From positions 23,358,489 to 23,422,488 of the forward strand of contig NC_092572.1 of the NCBI RefSeq assembly GCF_037975245.1: 64,000 nucleotides of DNA, in the 5' to 3' direction. Position 1 is the first letter of the stretch, and the number at the start of each line of letters is the position of its first letter. Under the pieces are notes generated by a model. That model saw only the letters and a list, made by a program, of their open reading frames with translations. It did no database searches and was not told the DNA's origin. The stretch comes from Apostichopus japonicus (lineage: Eukaryota > Echinodermata > Holothuroidea > Aspidochirotida > Stichopodidae). Made by a program: the position numbers and the translations under genes. Positions 23,001 through 35,800 of this stretch are shown piece by piece.

Positions 23001-25175
23001 GAGACAATACCTCCACATGGCAGCAGCTAAACAGCGCCCAACTGACAGTTAATATCACAGGTCCCTATTTAAACACCTGGACGAAGAGAGGCAATGAATA
23101 TAAAGTGCCTTGCCGAAGGACACAACGTATTGATATGACCACTATTCAAACTTGAAAACATTAAATCACAAGTCCGATGCCTTAACCACTTGACCACAAC
23201 GTTCTCTCTATAAGAGATATACACTGACCGTTCCTCAGTATTTTTTTAGTGAAACCTTGTGTTTGGTCATCGTATAGTATCTTTGGTATATTAACTCACC
23301 GTCCTTCATTATTTGTAGTTAGGGCTTTGTAAGCAGTAACCTTGAGAGGTGTCTGATCAGTCTCCATGTTTATCTCACCGTGGGTTTCATTCTAAGAAGA
23401 TAGCAAGAATAGTAACAAATATTAAATTCCAACTGCCTCATGTTGAACCATGCTCAGCCAATAACTATAGAGAAACCACTCTTGACTTGACCTGACTTAG
23501 GTGCGTAGGACGCTGTGTCCCTTTGCCCTAAAAACCACTCACTGCCTCGTAAGCCGCAAATTTTGGAACCTCTATTTCATATATTGGCTAAGTAAAAGTT
23601 TATCAAATTATTTACATACAGCATACATTTGTGGCGTTTTCCCCAAGCCCTCGTGAAGATCCACGTGCCGTTGAATATGTGAAATCAGTAGCGTTTAGTG
23701 ATTATTGTAGTGCGCGTGCGCGAAACAATATTGGCATTCCTGACCAAGTGAACGATACCTACATAACTGGACGTTGAAACTTAAAGTTTCTTATAGTCTC
23801 TGTACATTTTGCAGTTTCAGAGTCTAGCTGCGTAGCCAACAAGCGCCCTCATTTGTTTTGTAGGTAGCTACATGACTAAACTCCCTGGTGTGTTGTCTAA
23901 TAAAAAATAACACCATGAACTGAAAATTTCTTCCTATAATACTGCGAGCACAGCACGCGCACTACAATACTGCGTATTTTTGCAGGCAAATGCAGTTGTA
24001 GTTCATGTTGTTAACACCAGGGAAACAATTACATTTTCTACTTATGCCATTCCACCAATTTTGAGAACAGATAGCTAATCAAATTGTGATTTAATCTAAC
24101 ATATAGTCTATATTTCTGGTCAACGACTGTAACGATCTAAACGGTATTTACATCACAATACTCCTCTCTGATGAGGCGAAAATTAACATAAAATTAACAT
24201 ATCATCATTTCAGCAATATCATCATAAGTGTGCTGAATAATGTTAAAATACAAAACAACAAAGAAGTTCTCTCAGCTGTAAAGAATAAGGCAAGCAATTG
24301 AATTTTTGAGTAACGTTTGAATATATTATTGCCGAGCTCTAATGGAAATGATATAGTGAGAGGGGGTATCTCCATGGTGATACAACATTACGTGGTATAT
24401 TATTTCTTACCGAGGACCGTGACCACGAGATCTCTGGAAATGACCAATTCTGTAGTTATAAAAAACAAGGAAAAAGTAAATTGTTATGTAAAGCAATGAG
24501 GATATAGACGGAGATGGAGATGGAGTGGACTATAAGGGCAGATATGTTTGGGGGAGGGGTGCATGGGGGTGGGGAGAAGTGAGGAGTAACCAGTCTTCCT
24601 ATGGGATTCATTCAGGAAATTAATTCAGTTAAGAGAAAGGAAACACATTTCTGCTATAATTCTAAAGGACTAAAAACAAAACTGTAAAACACGTTTGTCT
24701 TATAAAGCTGTTGGTTTTAAAAATTATAGTAAAATGACCCTGGCGTTGGATAACACCTATTAGCGTATTTTATTTGACTGTCATTTTTGCCCAGATACAG
24801 AGGCGCAACCACCCGTTTTCTTTTTCTGTACGGGTGTTGGGGTAAAATGTTGAGTCGTACTCCGGGGAGTGGCCTAAGGGAAATGGTTCTAATCTGCACA
24901 ATTGGTGCTATATTTCTGCAACTGCTGAAACAAAACGTGGACCAATATTCGAATATTTAGCATATATAAATATATATATATATATATATAAATTTTGATT
25001 TTTGCAACCAAACCACTACTCAGAGTTTCATGCTTACTAGCAATCGTCAGCTGACGATTGCTAGTAAGCATGAAACTCTGAGTAGAGGTTTGGTTGCAAA
25101 AATCAAAATTTACATTACGCTCTTCTTCATAACGTGGAATTGCACTCTATCGTGTTCTACTTGGAACATTTTATA

Positions 25176-25206
<31 letters not shown>

Positions 25207-28200
25207 ATGATATATAGATATATATATGATATTTACCTCCTCCACGTTGGTAACGAAACCTTGTATTTCCTGTAAAATGAAAGTACGTCTTTGCGCGTTG
25301 TTGTGACCGACGTTTGGATGAAATCTAAATTAGATAAAGATAAAGGTTTCTAGCTTAATAATCAATCGTCTTGGTACAGAAGGTGCTTCCTTAATTGTTT
25401 CTCGTTGTTGTATGAATGGAATAACAGAGAGGTTGTTGGTATATACCCACAATGGAGGGGGGGTTGGGGAATTTTTTTTGGCATAGGCAAGACAAATTAT
25501 TACATAATGTTATGTTTGGTACAACAAACACAGGCTTCCCCAAGATCCTGCTATTTCTTTTGTTTTCACTGGACATTTATCAATAATCAACAGCATTATA
25601 CCAATCAAAGAACTATCATTGTATGCCCAAACAGTGGGGTGAGCAAATAACACCATCAGTCGTTGGAGATAAACGTTTTCTCGTTAAGGTTTTGCGCTCG
25701 CTACTATACAAAAAGTTAAGGAGTAGTAACTATTATTGTCGATACACGAACACTTTTACCGTATAACTAACGACCAACATTTGCTTTCATAGTATTCCAA
25801 GATCCCTACGATGCTCACACTAGCTCTATACAGCATAATAAAGCAGATTTTGTGTTCAAGGTTACATATCAAAGTTACAGTAATATCCCATACCAAAATG
25901 TCATAAACGCTTTCTGGTCACTTCGCCCAACAACCATTTCGCCCAACTGCCATTTCGCCCAATCAATTTAACCACGACTTCAAGTTTCCTTAATATTCGG
26001 TTCGTATCCCGTAACGTTAACAATTCCCGAACGTTTCCTTACTAAAGTATCATATTTAATCAAGGTTGGGCGAAATGACTAGGCTGGTTGGGCGAAATGA
26101 CCAGGCTGGTTGGGTGAAATGACCAGGCTGGTTGGGCGAAATGACCAGGCTGGTTGGGCGAATTGGTAAGGTTGGGCGAAATGGATGTTGGGCGAAGTGA
26201 CCTGCTTCCTCATAAACAATGCCCATGCATTATTAAGGCCAGTGTTTTCATGGTTCAAAGCTTAAAACAAACGTAATAATAGCTTTTAATATATGCTCAA
26301 AAAGTTCAAATACATCAACGAAAACTTGCTAACAACTGCGACAATCTACGTTCAACAGCACAGAAAAGATTCGTTTACAACAGACTGATATTTTCGTTGT
26401 TTAAATAAGGTTACTTCCCAAAGTATTTGAAGCAATGTTATGTCACAAGAGTAAAATATGAAAATCAACAAATATTTACAAATATATATATGTATAACAG
26501 AGAAGTTGATCAAATTCTGAATGGCGATAGAGTGTATTATGAAAAAGGGATGCTTTTCTAAACCAACAACTACACGAATTCAACATATACTGATATCGTG
26601 AATGTTTTATACCAAGGGGGGGGGAGGCGGTGGGGTGGTGGTGGTGAGAGAGTGAAATCGGGAATGAGGTGAATAGGGAGGAGCAAAGCTAGCTTGATTA
26701 TTCATGTATATCGCCTGACGGTTACACTCACCTGACAAACGTTACGCCCTTCAACTCGTTCAGGAAGTAATGCGTGTTATCGGGAAGGAAAAATTCGTCA
26801 TTTCCGCTTAGGATGATATATTTGGGCATCAATAATTCATCTTTGTACTCTGTTTAGGTGTAAAATAAATTTTGTTTAAATGAAACATTTAATGCTCTTT
26901 TCTACATGTTTAGTAATGTAGTTTACATATATCTGACAGGAAAACAATCAAATGAAAGGAGTATGCATATAGCCTACGTAGTTTTTGGTTTCAATTGTGA
27001 GCCAATAATTTGCGCGGTTTCTTAACAAGACTTTCACTGCTTTGGTGTATGTAATCTTTCTTTCTTTCTCTAAAACTGATAATTGAACAAGTCAAATGTG
27101 AAATTTTCTAAGCAAAATAAAAAGTAGTTATGCCGGGAACCTATCTAACTTGGTTTTGATGTGATTACTGATAATATGATTACAACATGAAACTGATTTC
27201 TCAGTAGTCTTACAACGTAGGCTCTTCATCGGCCACAGAAGCCAATCGAGCAAGCACCATTCAGGCAAGTTTGGTCACTTTTGCCTGCGTAACAGTTACG
27301 AATATTGGGGTATTGATTGGGACAAATACTATTGAGTATAGGCTATAAACGTATACGTGCAAATATCAGTGCCATGCACGAAGAAGGAAAAGCATGCATC
27401 AACCGGTTTCAATTAGTTACGTTTAACTATCATAAGTCGGTGTTGAATGTGATTGGCTGTTACTGTAATACCCAAGTTCATGATTATTCATATGTTGTCC
27501 GGTAAACAATTCCCATCATGCATCATTCTATGTAGCGCATGACTTGGGGAGCATGACTTGGAGACACTGATCTACACAAACGTTAGTGTAGATCGAGTGC
27601 TTGGAGATGATTGAGGAGTGAGAAAGTCACTGATAGAGAACGTTATTCGTTACCCACATACTCTTGCTCAGTGGCGTAGGAAGGTACTTTTGAGTGGGGG
27701 GGCTGAAGACTGATGGCCGGCCTGGGGGAGGGGTCTAAGGGGAGGGGGTGTCCCCCTCCCCTTTGGATTTTTTTTGCATTTCCAGGTGGCCTCAGATGCA
27801 ATTTGGTGCAATATAGCACACTTCAACACCCACTCCATTTTGTAAAGAATTTTGCATTTTCACCTGGCCTTAGATGCAATTTGGTGTTTCAAATGAGATT
27901 TTTTTCTCATTTGGAAATGAAAAAGGGGTTTTCTGACTTGCGGAGCGGGGGGGCGGAACGATACTTCCGCCCCCCCCCCATATTTTTCACTGGGGGGCTG
28001 GCGCCCCCCAGCCCCCCCGGTTCCTACGCCCTTGCTCTTGCTGCAGTCTTTACTTACGTGCATGTATATCCTATCATCTAACGGTGTATTGCGAAAACTG
28101 TTATTTCCGGAGCCTAACCAAGCTGTGCGCATGTGCATTTATATACTAATACTACAAATATACCATCCGATAGAACAGTTACCTATTGGATCAATAACTT

Positions 28201-29855
28201 CAACAGCTAACTCCAATAGCGGCTCATCAAGATTGGCGGTTAAGTTCTCTCGATAGTAATCGGCCAATGCGAAGGTCCATCCTTGAAGAGATCGATAGTA
28301 ATGCCGCATATTCTGTATATTCAGAGAAATCAATCGTCTATCCAATCGTCATTCAGTTTTGTGTGAAAACAGTATAGCCTATGTTAGGGGATTAATGTTA
28401 ATTTTATAGTGTGTTCTTCTTATTGATCCTAATAAACAAAGAACACGAAGAAATCCTTAAATTCATCAGTAAATATTCAAAAGTTATCAGTTTATACCTG
28501 TCGTTCAATTGACTGGAATTACTGTTAACTTTTTACATATCAATCTCATTTCCTATACCAATTTGTGTGAAAGTAACTATACAAAATACTCAGCCTAGCT
28601 AGTACAGTATAACTACTGGTGTAACGAGCCATGAGTATCGAGTGACTGATTGCAAAAATGACGTCACGGTTTTATATTTGAAGTAAACTAGAATTAAAGA
28701 GCAAACTATACTCAGTGTTATTACAATAAAGATAAAGAACTGAATACCTCTTTTATACTAAGCAGGTCAAACACTTGAGGCATGACTCCAACCACCCTGT
28801 CGTCTACGGCTGCAGTCAACCAAGCAGCCCATCCTCTCTGAAAATATCAGAGAAAAAAGAAGAATGGTGACGTTAAAATGCAGGATAACTAATCATGGCA
28901 GAGGCGTTGCATGAACAACGTGTGTTCAATGTAAAAACGTAATGTTTTGTACAAAACTAACATAGAATAATTCATACTGCCTACAGAAATAATATACATC
29001 TATAACAACATTTATTTTCATCATTATAAGTAAAATAAGTACAAGTTTATAACACGACACGTACCTTGGATAGACCAGTTAAATAAAAGCGGTTTATTTT
29101 GGAGGATGCGAAGCTACTGACTGTGTCCATTGCTCGCACGACAGACTTGGAAGAAAAAAGGAAAATAATACACGAATATAATATTCTACAAAATACAGTA
29201 AATCATCGAATCATCGTAACCGCCCAAAAAAAACAGCAAAAAGACAGCAACATTGAAATACTCCCTGAAAATAAGCCGAAATGAAGTCACGGATGACCTC
29301 ATCATATACACCAATCAGCTGATATGTGTATATCATTAAAGAATGTATTTATGGTTGCATCTATACATGGCATTATAATAATAAACATAACATTATGACC
29401 TAATATTATAAAGCTGTTTCAATCATCCAAATACGCTTCGTGTATATTTAAGAATGTTTAACCAATCCAGGAAACGTGTCCCTTGGTGTGTTTGTTTACC
29501 TCTAACGTTTTCCATCGTTTAAGACCGATATTTGTGGCGAAAAATAAGCTGATTGAGTTACGAGATACAGTATATGGAATTAAGTTGCAGAGCATACACA
29601 GGTAAAGGTATGTAGATAGACCAATTCCAGTTGCAGTATAGTAATATGTACGATGGTTTTACCTTTGTCATTGGAACCTGAAGTAATAATCTAGGCTGGT
29701 CTGGAGCTTTAGTGTAGAATTCACGCATAGTATAGGCTATAATAGCGTCCTCGACACGATCTCTGCCACTACTGTCGGACTGTATAAATATGGAAAAATA
29801 AATGGATCATATATATATATATATAGATATATATATATATATATACATATGTATA

Positions 29856-29888
<33 letters not shown>

Positions 29889-32800
29889 TCATACATAAAT
29901 TTATATAGATATATTTTTTTTTCAGTTGTTCCACAGCTCCGACTTCAACATATAGGATTCAATGTTTCACACGCCATCTCTTTTTACATTTATATAGCGC
30001 TTCATACAGCGTTTCAAAGCGCTTTACAGAGTAGAAAAGAGACAAAGGAAACCAAGGGGACAAAAATCTTTGGAACAAACTCCCATTTCACGTTCGTGAC
30101 GCTCCCTCCCTCTGTATTTAATAAAGACAACTTAAAACATTTCTGTTTGATTCCTAGTTTCTTCCCTTGGTTTCCTTTATGTATTTGAAATAATAATACA
30201 AATTAAGCAATAAAACGCTTTTTTTCAATGGCCAAAAAAAAAGAGGAAAGAACTAAGACCCAATGTTAATTTGACAACAATTTGTATAAAGCAGATTATC
30301 TTACAAAGAGAAAAGTCTAACAAGAAAAGAAAGGAACTGAATATAAAGAGACTTAGTTGAATACGCACCATAAAATATTTCAGTTTACGTGACAGCTACA
30401 TCACAACGAACCAACGCTCTAACATCTAACTGAATAATCATCATTAAATGCAAATTGAGGGTATATATATCGGCTACAAGCAAGCTTACATCATGATTAT
30501 TATGTGAATATATATTTACTAACAGTGAATCTGATTGGCTGATTTGGAACTTGAAAGAGTGTTGCGACGACCCTGTAAATTAAACAGACACGATAACGTT
30601 TATATTTATCGTAATGCATATTCATGGCTTCATGAAGACCAGGAAGTAAGTCTAAATATGACGTCGTCGAACCGCATGCATCTGCTTCATTTGTTTTTTG
30701 TTTTTAATGTTTTTCTATGTTTATTACATTTGTATTTTCTGCAAGGGTATGCCAAATCTAAAATATTAAATCTCTTAACATGACCTAAATTATGACATTG
30801 AATTCAATGTCGACACAGCTATAATATTCTACCTTGAGAAATATGAAAAAAATATATTTAATAAAATACTAAAATAAAAGACAAGGTAAAAGAATTCAGA
30901 TATTATTGGCATCTAATGACATCACAGATTTATACAAAATGACAGCCCTGATAAGACATTGAAACTAGAATCTCTTCCAAATGGAAAAAATTGTTTTCCG
31001 TAGCGATGTTGGGGGAGTTTTCTTTTATCAAACAGATATCTATCCAATAGGATATAGATAACAGATCTGTGTCCCCATTTTACCTATTAATGTAAGATGA
31101 CAACAGAATATTTCATACTTCGATTTTCGCTGTGAGATATTGTCTTTTTTTTTTCTCTCCTTATCTTTTTCTGTTGCTTCCCTAAATATTAAAGCATTGA
31201 AAATCTTATGATACAACATCTTTATAACTTTATATCTGTAAATTATAATGCATATTTGCACATTAAGATATTCAGAGGCAAAAGTATTTCATATGTACAT
31301 GTCGGTATATTCATGTACGGACATATATAATAAATTAATATATATAAGCATTTTTTGGGGGGGTGGAGGGGGTTGGGAGGGGGACAAGTAATTACGATAT
31401 GCAATAATTGTTGATCTAAATATCTTAATGTACGCACAATTCAAGCTGTGTTAGAAAAGGGCATCCACAAGAAAGTCAACCAATATACAAGCCAACTTAT
31501 ACATACTTAGATCACTGGAGCATCAGGATCATAATTTCAGGGTTAGACACACGTTTTATCCAAAGGCAAGTTGCTATACACAATAAGATGTGACATCACT
31601 GAGAGGCCCCTAGGCCTTGCCAGGGCACAGAGGTCGGTCATGCCCGCCCCCCCCCCCACCCTCTCTATATAGGCTACTGCTCCCCGACCTGATACTCCCC
31701 TTGGCGTGAACAATAAACTGGAAAGTTTTAGGACACGAATATGGTGCCCCCTTCCCCTTAAAATGGGTAATGCCCCTCGAAATGATACCTCCTGACCACG
31801 AGCCATTATGTTGGCAAAATACTTACATTCCCAGTCCTTCGGCCAACTGGATTGCTGATAGAATGTCTGTGTCGGATGACGGATCTGGTGGACTTAATAA
31901 TATAGAGATTTAAAGGTGGTAATATTCCAAACTGAAATCGGTCATATTTACCCCTTCCCACTTAACCCTCTCATTCCGGAATACCTCCTTGCAGTCTTAA
32001 AAGTGAAAGATATCCTGCTCATATATTCTTCTCATTTCTGTGATTCGTTTTGTACTGTTAAATATTATTAGAACCTGACCCGTTATTAAATGTCAGGTAT
32101 CACACCAAGTTGGGACACCTTTTTCTTTACTGTATACTTTCACTTTAAGCTTCAACGCACTCGCATACACTGGCAGTATGAACGGTATCAACATCCTATA
32201 CTAATCTTTCAGATACTGTTCATACTGTCAGTAGGAGTGCTTTGAGGCATGATATGATAGTACAGTATAGAGTGGTATTCTCATTAGAATCAGAAAAAGT
32301 TTAGGAACTGTTCATACTATCAGTACGAGTGCTTTAAAGCATGATATCATAGGACAGTATAGAGTGGTATTAGCATTATAATCAGATAAAGGTTAGGAAC
32401 TGTTCATATACTGTCAGTACGAGTGCTTTAAAGCATGATATGATAGGACAGTATAGAGTGGTATTCGCATTAGAATCAGCTAAAGGTTAGGAACTGTTCA
32501 TACTGTCAGTACTAGTGCTTTGAAGCATGATATGATATAACAGTATAGAGTGGTATTCGCATTAGAATCAGAAAAAGGTTAGGAACTGTTCTAACTGTCA
32601 GTACGAGTGCTTTAAAGCATGATATGAGAGGACAGTATAGAGTGGTATTAGCATTATAATCAGATAAAGGTTAGGAACTGTTCATACTGTCAGTACGAGT
32701 GCTTTGAAGCATGGTATGAGACAACAGCACATAGTGGTATTAGCATTAGTAAATTATCTAAACCGGCTCGTGACTATACGATGACTCCGATAAAGCATAC

Positions 32801-35800
32801 CTGTCTGTATTAACTCCATCAGTAATGAAAACAAGTGCTGCATCTTCATACACGATGTCATTTGGAATGGTGATAGCGAGGTAGTGCCACCAAATATGTC
32901 GCTCACCAACCGCATCAGCTGCGAAAAAACAACATATTTGACAATAAAAGACATCATCCTCATCCAGGTCAGTGGCGTGAAGAGGTTTGTAGGTGGGCGG
33001 GGTGGCACATTCCAAGAAAAAACAACAACTTAGGAATGAAGGGTGTGGCTGAATGTTCGTTGCATGAGACTCCCATGTAGGTAGGAGTGGGGTCTGCCCC
33101 CCCCCCCCCCAGAAAAGAACAAAATGCTCCTCCAGAGAAAAATAAATAAAAATTTAGACCTGAAATTATGCATTTTGAGAGTCACGTTTAAACTATAAAT
33201 GATAAGTCTATATAATTAGGTCTCAACGACATTTGTTTCTCTAATTAAATACTTTGAATTACAATGGAGGTGAGACCCTCTCTCCGCACCCACCCACCCT
33301 TCCCCCACACTTCTGCGCACGCCACTTAGCCAGGTGTTATCCACCGGGGTCACTGAATGGGATTGGAATATGGAGGGTAAAGTTTGGCTGAGTTTTTTTT
33401 TTTAAATACTCCGATGGAATATAAATCATATTAAACTGAGGGTAACTCTACAACACAAAGCCACTATGGATATGCAGCGAAAAGATAGTAGTGGTCACAT
33501 GTTGAAATTCAATCAAAATAAAACCGAAACTCGAAGACGGAAGAGTATTTCTTACACGGTAATATTTCTTTTTCTTTTTTCTTTTACCTTATTTATTAGG
33601 ATAAAAGTGGAAGAGTTTACTTTACGTATTGTTGCTGGTCTATAGGTTGATAGAATAAAACTATTTATCATCTTGTACTTCTTTAGTGTGTGTTTAAGGA
33701 TTGTATTATATTTTCGTCCACATTATGACACATGTTAAACTGTTACATTTTTGGTAGTTTATTTTTAAACATCAAATTAATTTTTCACTGCATAAAGTCG
33801 GCTAATCGGGATGTAGAAGATAATTTCTTCAAACTCTTGCTCTAAATATTCAGTACCATAAAGGGTGTGAAGACTCGCACACAAAGAAACGTCTGATGCC
33901 GGTAATCTGACCTAGTTTTGAATGAGTTGTAACAGAAGTGTTAGACACCACCATCGATCCCAGAAAATACACACACAGCTTGCTACCGTCGGTTAGTAGA
34001 CACATTAGTGTACAGTCAATACATACAGTTACGGTCAATACCCACAACACAGTGTATATAGTAGCGATGGGCATCTCAGGTCTAGATAAAAGATAACAAG
34101 GTATCACGTTTCATTAATATCTGCATTTTGTAGCGACAAAAAGGAAACTTCACCTGCAAGCAACGGAAAGTTAACTTTTTCAGAGCGCGGCACGCGGTTT
34201 GGGGCGATTCTTCAATGGTATTGTAAGAGTGGTTTTTAATGAATGTATATGAAAACGGCAGAGTTACTAACATGCTAATAAACAATCATATTGAGATTTC
34301 TTGGAATGGTCTGTGTTCGTCTTCATAATGTACTAATCATTCACTTATAACGAATGAATACAATATTCTCACTTATGAAAAAGTGAAATACGACTTGATG
34401 AGGTTTTAAATGTTTAATACAATAAACATATCACATGTTACATGGTAACCGCAACTTAGCTTTCTCCGGTAGTTCTGAAGGGACAGGCTAGTTGTAGGCA
34501 ATCGCGTTAACTTAGTATAACGCGACATCTGGACAAATTTCCTTATCTTTGTCGAGTTGACAGGTTACATATCGGTGACATCGTGACGAAAACTGACCAA
34601 CGATTGTCGAGTAGTTACATTGCACGTAACTTGCATGACAACACGTCAAAAATATGATTTTTTTTTTGTCGTGTTGGCAAGAATCAGAGACATATCATAT
34701 CTTGGCGAAAATTGTCAAATTGACCTATTGTTGTCGTGTTATACTAACACAGTAAGTCGACAACTCGCCTGTCCCTTCAGGACCACCGTATCTTTCAATA
34801 ACAACAGTATTTACATCAAAGTAATAAGCCGTTCTAACATTTATAATGACCTTCAGTTAACAATTTTACACAAAAAAAAAACGACTTCCTTTTCAAACAT
34901 TTGTGTTCCTCTGCAAAAATATATTGAAAATGAGGCTCCAACCAACGACCTTTTATTGCTGCTTCAATGAATACTTACACCCAACGACTGCACAGCAGTG
35001 TGTAAACAATTTAACAAAGCCTCCATTGTTAGGTGTTTCTTTTGTAATTCTATTACGAGTGGGTAGGGTGACTATCAACAAAGCCAAGCAAAAGGGTTAG
35101 AGTTGACAGAATTGGTAAAAAAAATTGCCGAATAGCCTATTACAGAAAATACTGACACGTGACAGTAGCTCTTTTCGTTCGAAAGATACTTTTAGGGCAG
35201 GCGTTCCTTGTATACTCGTTAAGATATTTTATAAGCGTGTAAAGGTACAGAAAGGGTTAGTTCGAAATTTCAAAGATGTATGTTGTTGAGTTACCAAAGT
35301 AAAAGACAACGTTGTCCTGGTATATTATAAATTTCCACCATTACAGCATCTTTAATAAAATACAGATGGGACCGAAAGACGTTCGGTGTGTATATGTGCG
35401 TGGAGGGGGTGATGGTGGGGGGGGAGGGTGTTACATTTTCTATACTTAACCAATCAACAATCTTATTATAAAAGAGGGGCGGATTTAGATTGAACCTATT
35501 TCATATTCGGCGAAATGTGTAATAAGAAACTTCTTTGTGTATTGTCTTTCATTCTTGGTTAATTACCTCTATATTATTTAATTTTTTTCTTTCTTCAGAT
35601 GATCACCGAAACGATAGGATAAGAATTTTACTTAGGGATCGTCATAATACATATTCTAATCTTTCAAGTTTTAGCGTATTAATGTGTATAGGCTTACTTG
35701 CGATATGTTGAATAGCACAGAACCGAATAGAACCGAACAGAAAAGAACATAAACGAATATAACACAACAGAACCGAATATAGATATAGAACCGAACAGAA

